Positions 8,427 to 16,203 of a DNA stretch of 64,000 nucleotides are shown here, piece after piece. The notes below the pieces were generated by a model. That model made no database searches, was not told where the DNA came from, and saw nothing but the letters and a program-made list of their open reading frames with translations. Each line of letters starts with the position of its first letter. The first letter of the stretch is position 1. The stretch covers positions 2,046,001 to 2,110,000 of the forward strand of contig CP073276.1 of the NCBI GenBank assembly GCA_038561985.1, given 5' to 3'. Origin of the DNA: Petrimonas sulfuriphila. Its GTDB lineage: Bacteria > Bacteroidota > Bacteroidia > Bacteroidales > Dysgonomonadaceae. Made by a program: the position numbers and the translations under genes.

Positions 8427-9974
8427 TTAATAATAAATTAATTTCCCCGGTTTGTTTTTGGAATATTCAATCACATCCTGTGTTTCTATTCGGTATCCGT
8501 CAGGGATTTCTTTGGCTTTTAATGTGATGTTGTTTTCGCCCTCCTTCAAATCATAATTCCAGGTAAGCTCATGGCGTCTTACGCGATTATCTGTGGGGAT
8601 TTTTGCCACTTCATACAAGTTGCCGTTGATATATACTTCGATTTCCAGGACAACGTCGGGCAGGTTGTTATTCTTCATAGCCCTGCCTCCCAAAACAAAA
8701 CCTGAACCATTGATCTTGAATGTTACTTCTCTGTTTTTACGGGTAAGACTGCTTCCAATCCTTCTTCTCTCAACCGGATACAACCCTTCAAAGCTCTTTT
8801 CAAAAGGAACAGGTTCTGGTTGCTGGTATTTGATGGTGAACATATCTCCATCCAGTCGTCCACCGTTTCGGACGATCATTTCTCCCGCATGACGTAAACC
8901 TGTTTCGTAGACCTTGTTAAGGGACATCTCGGTGTGTGCAAAATTTAAATCCTCTACTTTGTCCAATCCCTGTTTCCAATATGCCGGTATCTTGTCGTAC
9001 CCGATCATTGTTCCTAGAATTCCGGCAGCATTGGCCGGATTACAGTCTGAATCGTACCCGCATCGCGTACTGATATCAATAGTCGCGCCATAATCACCCT
9101 TGCCATAAAGTAAGCCAATAACAATATATGCACCGTTGATTGTAGCATCAATGTTGAAAGGCATAAAAACTCCGTCCGGACAACCGATATCTGATGTCCA
9201 TTTTTTTTGTGCCTCAAACCACGCCTTCTTCCAGTCATTCGGATCTTCACGATAACACTGTATCATATCGGCAATGCATTGATAGTAGTTGCTCTGCTTA
9301 GGGATAGATTTCAAAGCTTCTTCCACAATGAATTCGATATCATTATGCACAAAAGCCAGTGCATACATGGCCGCCACATAAATCCCGCCGTATACTCCAT
9401 CGCCATAATTCATGATATGCCCAATTCTCCAGCCAATCTCTGATGCGGCATTGACCATTGCCGGAGACATCAACCCGGCAAAATCGGCTTCAATCTGGAA
9501 ATCAATATCATCGGCATGTGGATTGTTTTTCCAATGTCCTGACTCGGGTGGCATGATACCGTTCAGGATATTGTATCTGGCAGCCTGGTTTGCATGCCAT
9601 AACGGGTAGCCTGCATTGGCAAAGTATTTTGCATGTAATGAGTCGGGTGCGTCCAGTCCATACTTGTCAAAGACCTGTACAAATGTTAAATCCATATAAA
9701 CGTCGTCATACAAGCCCGGGGAATTTTTGTAATACCACGACATGCGTGAGCCGTCCCAGGGAATGCCGATCTCTTCTCCGATCATTGTCCCGTTCCATTT
9801 GAACTCAGTAGGGCCACCGTAGGTACATCCAATTACCTGGCCTGCCCAACCTCCTTTGATTTTATTCAGCAGCTCTCCTTTGCTGATTTTATAATCTTTT
9901 GCAAACGTGTCGCCCACATTGCACGATAAAAGGGCAATCGCACCATAAAAGAAAAAAAGCTTAAGTTGATTCAT
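8427..9974 (-). CDS. Exported ADP-ribosylglycohydrolase-family protein, first gene of operon
   Basis: A 515-residue protein with a signal peptide; LLSC at 15-18 may be a lipobox, otherwise cleavage after residue 25 is possible. The ADP-ribosylglycohydrolase domain has its acidic metal ligands at D90-D91 (YDDVYMDLTF) and in YDSDCNP (307-313). A C-terminal beta-sandwich follows from about residue 380. It is related to the product at 4480-6192 over the whole catalytic domain, so the operon holds two diverged copies. It is the promoter-proximal gene, under the palindromic operator at 10051-10070. A ribosyl-glycoside hydrolase role is likely; ADP-ribose itself is only one possibility. Confidence 0.8.
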   Translation of the reverse strand: MNQLKLFFFYGAIALLSCNVGDTFAKDYKISKGELLNKIKGGWAGQVIGCTYGGPTEFKWNGTMIGEEIGIPWDGSRMSWYYKNSPGLYDDVYMDLTFVQVFDKYGLDAPDSLHAKYFANAGYPLWHANQAARYNILNGIMPPESGHWKNNPHADDIDFQIEADFAGLMSPAMVNAASEIGWRIGHIMNYGDGVYGGIYVAAMYALAFVHNDIEFIVEEALKSIPKQSNYYQCIADMIQCYREDPNDWKKAWFEAQKKWTSDIGCPDGVFMPFNIDATINGAYIVIGLLYGKGDYGATIDISTRCGYDSDCNPANAAGILGTMIGYDKIPAYWKQGLDKVEDLNFAHTEMSLNKVYETGLRHAGEMIVRNGGRLDGDMFTIKYQQPEPVPFEKSFEGLYPVERRRIGSSLTRKNREVTFKINGSGFVLGGRAMKNNNLPDVVLEIEVYINGNLYEVAKIPTDNRVRRHELTWNYDLKEGENNITLKAKEIPDGYRIETQDVIEYSKNKPGKLIYY

Positions 9975-10027
9975 GAGAATTCAGTTATTGGGTGTATAAT
10001 TTTGAGTAGAATCCGTTATCAGTTGTG

Positions 10028-10059
10028 CAAATATAGAGTAAAAAAGATTTATGAACAAA
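10028..10059 (-). promoter_or_regulatory. Promoter of the ribosyl-scavenging operon
   Basis: On the minus strand TATATTTG (10035-10028) is a perfect match to the Bacteroidota -7 element TAnnTTTG. TTTG (10059-10056) lies 20 bases upstream as the -33 box. Transcription should begin about 45-50 bases before the ATG at 9974. Confidence 0.75.
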
Positions 10060-10070
10060 CGTTTGTTCAT
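10051..10070. promoter_or_regulatory. Perfect 20-bp palindromic operator for the LacI-family regulator
   Basis: ATGAACAAACGTTTGTTCAT is identical to its own reverse complement and has the central CG typical of LacI/PurR-family sites. It contains the -33 box of the operon promoter, so a bound regulator would block RNA polymerase. The lacI-type gene is divergent and adjacent. The rest of 9975-10409 holds the two promoters and no gene. Confidence 0.8.
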
Positions 10071-10316
10071 TTTTTGAGAAAAAAACAGCCGATTTCAGTA
10101 ATTGATTTATAGTGTATGGAGCAATTGCAAACCTTTTATGTGTATAGTTGGCTGATAAATAGCATTATATGCTTGCTTTCGTGATTGTTGAAAGTATATT
10201 CAAAAGTCAGCATGATAGACGAATGATGCAAATTGTTTATCTGTGTAACCTCATTATTTGCATGGAATCTTATTGAGATTTTGGGTTGTGCTAACGATTG
10301 AGCATTACTGATTTTA

Positions 10317-10347
10317 TTTGTATATTGATTAATATTACTTACTTTTG
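10317..10347 (+). promoter_or_regulatory. Promoter of the LacI-family regulator gene
   Basis: TTTG at 10317-10320 and TACTTTTG at 10340-10347 are separated by 19 bases, matching the Bacteroidota -33/-7 pattern. The start codon lies about 60 bases downstream. The palindrome at 10051-10070 is 247 bases away, so autoregulation through that site is not obvious. Confidence 0.65.
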
Positions 10348-10409
10348 ACCAGAATTTCTTTTTTTGATGGGTAGAACAGATAGATTATATAGTGAAAACG
10401 CCGGAAGAC

Positions 10410-11426
10410 ATGAGCAATCATAAAGTGAGTATTACTGACATAGCAAAAAAAGCCGGACTCTCCACAACAACCGTGTCAAGGGTCATTAATGGTAAAGGTG
10501 AACAATACCGCATCAGTAAAGTTTCACAGCAGAAAATCCTGGAGGTAGCCAAAGAGATGCGGTATGTGCCGAATCTCTATGCAGCCAATCTCCGTACGGG
10601 TAAAAGCAATACCGTTGCACTGATTGTCCCCTCTTTAAGCAATCCTTTTTTTGCTTCCATCGCTAGCGGGCTTAATGCAGAGATCAGGAAATACGGATAC
10701 ATTACCATTATCAGCGATAGTGATGAGAACTTTGAAAACGAGAAAAAAGAGTTGGAGCAGCTGAGTGCTAGAAATATTGAGGGGTTGATTATTGTTCCTT
10801 CCGGAAATCAGTGGAGGCATATAAAAGAGCTCTATGATCAACAATTGCCCATTATTTGTATTGACCGGTATTTTGAAGATTTGGATTTGCCCTATGTCTC
10901 TACGGATAATTATGATGGAGCATTTCATGCTACAAAGTATCTCATTAATAACGGACATGTATCCATAGCCTGCATACAAGGTGTCAAGGAGTCAACGCCA
11001 AACCGGTTGCGGGTAAAGGGATTTAAAGAGGCGCTTGAACAATCGGGTATCCGTGATTATTGGGTTGTTGGAGATGATTTTACTATACAGAACGGATACC
11101 TGGAAACGAAACTCCTGATGCAGCAGAAGGTAAGGCCAACAGCCATATTTACCTTAAGCAACACCATTGCAATGGGGTGTATAAAGGCATTGAAAGAGGA
11201 AAATATACGCATACCGCAGGATGTCTCCATTATAACATTTGATGAACACCCCTATCTCGATTATCTATCAACGCCTCTCTCGTGTGTAGCCCAACCCGTA
11301 AATGATATCATCCAGATTGCGGTTAAGTTTCTTTTTACAAAACTGGAAAACAAGGATATGAATGTGATCAAGGTGCTTTTAAAACCCAAAATTATAATTA
11401 AGGATTCGGTCAAGACAATATTATAA
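10410..11426 (+). CDS. LacI-family transcriptional regulator
   Basis: A 338-residue regulator when started at the ATG on 10410; an upstream GTG at 10392 would add six residues. The N-terminal helix-turn-helix reads VSITDIAKKAGLSTTTVSRV, a classic LacI/PurR DNA-binding domain, followed by the hinge region. A periplasmic-binding-protein-like domain for a sugar effector fills the rest. It is divergent from the six-gene operon ending at 1481, and the palindrome in that promoter is a convincing binding site. It probably represses the operon until a sugar such as ribose or a phosphorylated product binds. The effector is inferred. Confidence 0.9.
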   Translation: MSNHKVSITDIAKKAGLSTTTVSRVINGKGEQYRISKVSQQKILEVAKEMRYVPNLYAANLRTGKSNTVALIVPSLSNPFFASIASGLNAEIRKYGYITIISDSDENFENEKKELEQLSARNIEGLIIVPSGNQWRHIKELYDQQLPIICIDRYFEDLDLPYVSTDNYDGAFHATKYLINNGHVSIACIQGVKESTPNRLRVKGFKEALEQSGIRDYWVVGDDFTIQNGYLETKLLMQQKVRPTAIFTLSNTIAMGCIKALKEENIRIPQDVSIITFDEHPYLDYLSTPLSCVAQPVNDIIQIAVKFLFTKLENKDMNVIKVLLKPKIIIKDSVKTIL

Positions 11427-11508
11427 ATTTAGTTATTAAAGCACTGGAGTATACTTCTGTTTCCGGTCAATATATCCCATTTGAAATAATTGGATAACTT
11501 TCATCCCG

Positions 11509-12555
11509 CTATCTGGCACTTTCGATCATGGAAAGAATATTCTCCAGGGGTGTTCCTGCCTGAATATTGTGGCAGGAACAACAGATGTAACCACCATTCT
11601 TGCCCAGGGTCCTGACACATTCCCGTGTCTCTTCCGCCACTTCTTCTGCTGTGCCCATGGGCAGTATTTTCTGGTTCTCCACGCCACCGTGAAAGATCAG
11701 TTCATTTCCGAAGGCCTCCTTAAGTGCCGAACGATCCATACCGGGACATACATGTTGTATAGGGTTCAGAATATCAATGCCACATTCAATCAGTTCAGGT
11801 ATCAATGGCAGCACGGCCCCGTCGGTATGATACAATACTTTTTTCCCATGCCGGTGAATCAGGTCACACCACCCTTTTAGCCGGGACTTGAAATGTGTCC
11901 TCCAGGACTCCATCGGAATCAGCATGTTGCTTTGCATACCCATGTCGTCACTGATAAAAACGATATCAAGCGAATCGTCCATTTCCGTTAACATTCGTTC
12001 CAGCATTGCGGTTTGAATGGCATCAATCTTCTCCAGGGCAGCATCGAGAAAATCAGGATTGATGATCGTGTCCAGCAAAGCATTTTCCAACCCCCGCATC
12101 TGGCAATAAATTTCGAAGTGTGATATCCAGGGCCCTATGGTGGCAAAATCCCAGGCACGGGCCTCCAGGGCAGCTTTTTTTGCCCCGGTATAATCAAATT
12201 TGTCCGGGTCGGGCCATAAGGGATAGCTGTCCAGTTGGGAGGGGGAGTGGTAGTCGGCAATCGGAGGATTGATGTATTCCTGGTAGGTAGCCAGTCCGGC
12301 CTTGGTCATGCGTGTGGGAACCCCCCACATGGTGATCTCCCCACTGTCGTTGGGGTCGAAAAATCGGCCTGCATATCCGGGGAAGATCCATACGATCTTG
12401 TCAATGCCCAGTGCATGATAGACAGCCAGCTCATCCTGTAGGCCGGTATGTTCACGCAAAACATTCAGGATTTCCGGGGTACACCAAATGTCCACCGGTG
12501 TCCGGTCCACGGGTCGGCGGTTGATGGTAGAAAGTATTCGTTCTCTTGGAGTCAT
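11509..12555 (-). CDS. URO-D-family corrinoid methyltransferase, candidate substrate-side enzyme
   Basis: A 348-residue TIM-barrel protein of the uroporphyrinogen decarboxylase superfamily. It opens with MTPRERILSTINRRPVDRTP, usual for the methyltransferase branch rather than for HemE. It carries YHTDG at 242-246 and CCSCHNIQ at 325-332, in the regions where MtaA-type enzymes hold their metal ligands, but the first motif is H-x-D, not H-x-C. It is last of four tightly spaced genes that include a corrinoid protein and a reactivator. It may transfer a methyl group from a methylated substrate to the corrinoid. The substrate is unknown. Confidence 0.75.
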   Translation of the reverse strand: MTPRERILSTINRRPVDRTPVDIWCTPEILNVLREHTGLQDELAVYHALGIDKIVWIFPGYAGRFFDPNDSGEITMWGVPTRMTKAGLATYQEYINPPIADYHSPSQLDSYPLWPDPDKFDYTGAKKAALEARAWDFATIGPWISHFEIYCQMRGLENALLDTIINPDFLDAALEKIDAIQTAMLERMLTEMDDSLDIVFISDDMGMQSNMLIPMESWRTHFKSRLKGWCDLIHRHGKKVLYHTDGAVLPLIPELIECGIDILNPIQHVCPGMDRSALKEAFGNELIFHGGVENQKILPMGTAEEVAEETRECVRTLGKNGGYICCSCHNIQAGTPLENILSMIESAR

Positions 12556-12568
12556 GATAATAATTGTT

Positions 12569-13267
12569 TTAATGGTGGTTTTTGATACTGCGGTAAATAC
12601 ATGTTCTGTTGTTGCAAATATCGCATGCGTAGCCTCTTTTCTTTACCTTTTTCCCGATGCCGACGATCCCGCTCACGCTTTTCAGGGGTATCATCAGGCT
12701 GCTCCCCGTCAGGCGGATGTTGCAGGGCTGTCCGGGAAGAAGGGAGAAAAGCGGTTGCTGTTCACTGACAGGCCAGTTGCAATAACCGGGGCTGTACCGG
12801 TTGGTGACATGCATCCCAAGCTCCCTGAAAGCATTCTCCAGTTTCTCCTGAATCAGGTCCATGGCTCTCTCCACCACCCATGAACCCATGGTGTCGGTGA
12901 TGAATCCCTTCAGGTAATCCCCCTGCTTGTTGTACTCGCGTGAACGGGCAGTAAAACCTTCACCCGCCGTACAGACAAGCAGGGCCAGCTTTTCCGCTCC
13001 CTTCATGTACCCGCAAATCTGTTGTTGCGGGTGGATCTTCCTGTCCAGGATCCTGATCGACCCCTCCTTTTCGTCAATGCGGATATCCTCATACACCGCA
13101 TATCCTCCCCGTATGCTTGCCAGACCAGGGAGTTGGCCGAACAGCCCGGTCGCCTCGTGCACCACGGGATTGTCGGGTGAGTGGTCAGGCACCTGCAGTA
13201 GCCGCAACAAGTCGCCGAGGTGCAAGCGCAATTCGTCGGGTTCAATGTGATAATCGACAAAGGTCAT
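12569..13267 (-). CDS. MetH-activation-domain protein, corrinoid reactivator
   Basis: A 232-residue protein starting at the ATG on 13267; a longer reading from 13348 would overlap the upstream gene and adds an unlikely Arg/Ser-rich N-terminus. RYSPGY at 157-162 matches the S-adenosylmethionine-binding motif of the cobalamin-dependent methionine synthase activation domain, but no other MetH domain is present. The C-terminus adds C215-x2-C218-x4-C223. It may reduce and remethylate oxidised cob(II)alamin on the neighbouring corrinoid protein. It starts 7 bases after the second methyltransferase gene. The role of the cysteines (metal or Fe-S) is a guess. Confidence 0.75.
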   Translation of the reverse strand: MTFVDYHIEPDELRLHLGDLLRLLQVPDHSPDNPVVHEATGLFGQLPGLASIRGGYAVYEDIRIDEKEGSIRILDRKIHPQQQICGYMKGAEKLALLVCTAGEGFTARSREYNKQGDYLKGFITDTMGSWVVERAMDLIQEKLENAFRELGMHVTNRYSPGYCNWPVSEQQPLFSLLPGQPCNIRLTGSSLMIPLKSVSGIVGIGKKVKKRGYACDICNNRTCIYRSIKNHH

Positions 13268-13274
13268 GAAAGGT

Positions 13275-14279
13275 TCACTTTTGGTTGAAGGCGGCGAGCG
13301 CGTCATAAAAAGCCCGGATGTTCTCCGGCGATACATGCGGAGGCACATCGCAGCCGGTTGACAATACGAAGTTTGGATAAGGGGCGGTCTCTTCGAGGAG
13401 CTGCGTGACCTTTTCCTTAACCTTTTCGGGGGGCAACATCTGCAATACGGCTACCGGATCGATATTCCCCATCACCAGTGCATCCGCCGGACATTGCGCC
13501 AGTGCCTCCGTCATATTTGCCGCATTGCCGAAATGATAGGCCGCGGCACCGGTTTGTATCATGGCATCCGTACAATGGCCCCTGTTTCCGCAATTGTGGA
13601 GCACTACCATGAACTGTTCGTCCTGTACCGATTCAATGATCCTTTTGACATACCGGGAGGAAAACTGCAGGCAATCATCGTTGGAGAGCAGTCCCGCGGC
13701 CGGCTCCGCGATGACGATACCCGCGCAGCCGCTTTCCTGTTTCAATGCTGTGGCGTAGGACAGGATAAACTGCGTGCACTTCTCGAGCAGCAGTTCCACC
13801 GCACCGGTTTCGAGATAACAACCGGTCATGATCTCCGACATGCCAAACAGTCTGCCCGCCAGGGAAAAAGGGCCAATCACACCGGCCAGTACGGGTCGGG
13901 TATCGATCATCCCTGCCGCCAACCTGTTGGCTTTCAGGTATTGTGGTATTCTCCCTGCGGCCAGGGAGGGAACCTTCAACCGCTCTACGGTTGAAGCATC
14001 AACGAGCTTCCCGGAAATATGGGGCATGTCCTCCTCCGGAAAAGAGATGTCACATCCAAACGCTTCCGCCTCAACAGTCAGGTCCATGATTACCGTGGAG
14101 GCTTTGGAAGGATATTTGTCGCTAAGCGCTTTAATAGCCCTTGCATGAACCTCCCCGTTCTGGACGGCTTCCCTGACGGAGTATCCCAGCATCTCGATCC
14201 CCGGATGCGTCATGACGGGGATGGCATACCGGTCGGGGGATTGGATGATCTGTTCCATCCAGCTTTTAATTTCCATCAT
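13275..14279 (-). CDS. URO-D-family methylcobamide methyltransferase (MtaA/MtbA-like)
   Basis: A 334-residue TIM-barrel protein of the uroporphyrinogen decarboxylase superfamily. H228-x-C230 (HNCGN) and C310 (STGCDVPP) form the H-x-C...C zinc motif of MtaA/MtbA-type methylcobamide methyltransferases, where zinc activates the methyl-accepting thiol or cofactor. It overlaps the corrinoid-protein gene by 4 bases (ATGA), implying coupled translation. It is the better candidate for the acceptor-side transferase, moving the methyl group from corrinoid to a cofactor. Bacteroidota lack coenzyme M metabolism as a rule, so the acceptor may be tetrahydrofolate or a thiol. Confidence 0.8.
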   Translation of the reverse strand: MMEIKSWMEQIIQSPDRYAIPVMTHPGIEMLGYSVREAVQNGEVHARAIKALSDKYPSKASTVIMDLTVEAEAFGCDISFPEEDMPHISGKLVDASTVERLKVPSLAAGRIPQYLKANRLAAGMIDTRPVLAGVIGPFSLAGRLFGMSEIMTGCYLETGAVELLLEKCTQFILSYATALKQESGCAGIVIAEPAAGLLSNDDCLQFSSRYVKRIIESVQDEQFMVVLHNCGNRGHCTDAMIQTGAAAYHFGNAANMTEALAQCPADALVMGNIDPVAVLQMLPPEKVKEKVTQLLEETAPYPNFVLSTGCDVPPHVSPENIRAFYDALAAFNQK

Positions 14280-14956
14280 GATGCATTGTTGATTGTCAGT
14301 TTATCCAGTATCTCCACCATCTCCTGAGGCCCGTCCGTATAATGGTCGGCTCCGATTTTTTGCGCAAATTCACGGTTCAGCGGGGCACCGCCCACAAAGG
14401 TGATCACCTCCGGAAACGCTTGTTTGATTGTTTGGTTGATAACCGCCATGTTGGCCATGGTCGTTGTGAGCAAGGCTGACATTCCCACAAAGGCGGAGGG
14501 ATGGTCCTGAAGCGCTTCAATAAATTTCGTTGCAGGGACATCCACGCCCAGATCGATGATTTCATATCCGTTTCCCTCCGCGATCATGCTGACCAGGTTC
14601 TTTCCGATGTCATGCAAATCGCCTTCCACCGTGCCGATGATCAGTTTTCCCTTGTGTGCTACCGTTCCGTCAACGAAAAATTTTTTCAGGTGCATCATCC
14701 CGCAGTTCATTGCCTTGGCGCTCATCAGCACCTGTGGTACGAAGACCCGGTTTTCCCTGAATTTTGTCCCGATGCGTTCCATCCCTGCGATTAATCCTTT
14801 TGAAAGTATTTCCGAGGGTGGAAAGTTTAACTCCAATGCCTGCAGGGTAAGTTCGTCCACACCCGGTTGTCCCTTCATTTCCGGGGGATAGGGAACGCTC
14901 CGGTTAATCTTCCCTTTATCCACACAGTTGGCAATCTGCTCAAGAATATTTTCCAT
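14276..14956 (-). CDS. Corrinoid (B12-binding) methyltransferase subunit
   Basis: A 226-residue two-domain protein of the MtbC/MttC/MetH cobalamin-binding class. A helical cap domain occupies about 1-90. The Rossmann-like B12 domain follows with DLHDIG at 113-118 (H115 would ligate cobalt), a serine loop near 159-163 and VGGAPLN at 188-194. It is the methyl carrier between the two URO-D-family enzymes encoded next to it and is the first gene of this sub-cluster. The cluster is 59 bases downstream of the PUL metallophosphoesterase gene on the same strand, so it may be co-transcribed with the PUL. Confidence 0.9.
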   Translation of the reverse strand: MENILEQIANCVDKGKINRSVPYPPEMKGQPGVDELTLQALELNFPPSEILSKGLIAGMERIGTKFRENRVFVPQVLMSAKAMNCGMMHLKKFFVDGTVAHKGKLIIGTVEGDLHDIGKNLVSMIAEGNGYEIIDLGVDVPATKFIEALQDHPSAFVGMSALLTTTMANMAVINQTIKQAFPEVITFVGGAPLNREFAQKIGADHYTDGPQEMVEILDKLTINNAS

Positions 14957-15015
14957 ACGATATTGTTATTTTATGTTAGTGATTTATGTGTTGAAATTTT
15001 TTGATTTTTCTTTAT

Positions 15016-16203
15016 TCAGGGGTTACTGTTATTTTGTGTCTTGAAATGAAAGGCTTTTACCTGTTTTCCCCCGCTGTTGGAGATCTGGATATCCATCTGT
15101 TGTTTATTGGCCTGGACGTTGATCATCTCCCTGTTATGGTTCACCAGTATAGGAAAATTAATCGCGTCACTCCTTTCACGATAGATGTGGTTATGAAGAT
15201 GACCGCACATCATCAAATCAATATTTGCTTTGTTTAAAATGGGGACGAACTTGTCCAGGATCTCTTTCTCCCCGTGCCAATTTCCGAAAGGAGGGATATG
15301 GGTGATCACCACCTTAAAGGGAGATTGCTGAAATTCATCACCCTGAATCACCTTTTCCAGCCATTGGGCTTGTTCGGTACGGTAATTGTCAAAAGCTACG
15401 ATGCCACTGTATTCAATGTCGTTGTCCGGCTTGTCCTCACCACAGTCGAGCACGATAAAGCAGACGGGGCCTTGCCGGAACATATAATATAACTGGCCGG
15501 TAGGGGTGGGAAAGTAACGGGGAAAAGTTGTTGCGAAATTTCCCCTGGTTTCATGATTCCCTCTCGCATAATAAAAGGGTGTCTCTTTGGCAAACAACGT
15601 CACTGCTTTGTCCAGAAAGTCGTCGAACAGTTTTTTTTCTGAACGGAGATCGGTGGTCATGTCCCCGTTGAAAAAAACCAGGTCGGTTTTATCCCATCGG
15701 GCCCCTATCAAGAGAGAATCCATCAGTTCGTTGTTGCCGTGAATGTCATTCAATACCAAAAAAGAAATTTCCTCCTTTTGAGGATTGTTGGTGGTGAATT
15801 TAAGCGGTGTTTCACTGTATACATTGCTTGCCACGGTCCGGCCGTAGGTTACATGATACGCTTGATGGCTCAGTACCTCCTGGGAATAGATTCGGTACCG
15901 GTAGGTAGTGTTGGGTTTCAGATTCTTCAGCCTGACCATATGAACAGAATCGACCACTTTGAATCCGTATGATTCTGAAAAAAATTGGGGTCGCGGCTCA
16001 TGATAGAAATGGGTTTTGTCGTCCGGAGCCAGCTCCACCCACGATATAGCCCTTTTATTGGTTGTCCAAACAATTGTTACTTCATCTTCAGTCAATCCTT
16101 GCAGGTAGGGACCATGGGTAATGGAGATCCGAGACTGAGCAGCAAGAGACATTGAGAAGTTCAGGAAAAGAGTTATTAATAAGAGCAACTTGGTATTTTT
16201 CAT
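15016..16203 (-). CDS. Exported metallophosphoesterase with fibronectin-like N-terminal domain
   Basis: A 395-residue protein with a signal peptide ending near residue 22. Residues ~25-138 form a fibronectin-III-like domain as in purple acid phosphatases. The calcineurin-type metal site is complete: D153 and H155 (NDIHGN), D181 (NGDM), N216-H217 (GNHETR), H302 and H335/H337 (GHLH). It should hydrolyse phosphomonoesters or diesters in the periplasm. Its ATG overlaps the stop of the GH29 gene by one base (TAATG), so the two are translationally coupled. This suggests phosphate groups on the polysaccharide or its fragments, although general phosphate release is equally possible. Confidence 0.8.
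   Translation of the reverse strand: MKNTKLLLLITLFLNFSMSLAAQSRISITHGPYLQGLTEDEVTIVWTTNKRAISWVELAPDDKTHFYHEPRPQFFSESYGFKVVDSVHMVRLKNLKPNTTYRYRIYSQEVLSHQAYHVTYGRTVASNVYSETPLKFTTNNPQKEEISFLVLNDIHGNNELMDSLLIGARWDKTDLVFFNGDMTTDLRSEKKLFDDFLDKAVTLFAKETPFYYARGNHETRGNFATTFPRYFPTPTGQLYYMFRQGPVCFIVLDCGEDKPDNDIEYSGIVAFDNYRTEQAQWLEKVIQGDEFQQSPFKVVITHIPPFGNWHGEKEILDKFVPILNKANIDLMMCGHLHNHIYRERSDAINFPILVNHNREMINVQANKQQMDIQISNSGGKQVKAFHFKTQNNSNP

Noticed and set aside
12569-13348. Longer start of the reactivator gene at 13348
   Set aside because: It would overlap the upstream methyltransferase by 74 bases and adds an Arg/Ser-rich stretch absent from the family.
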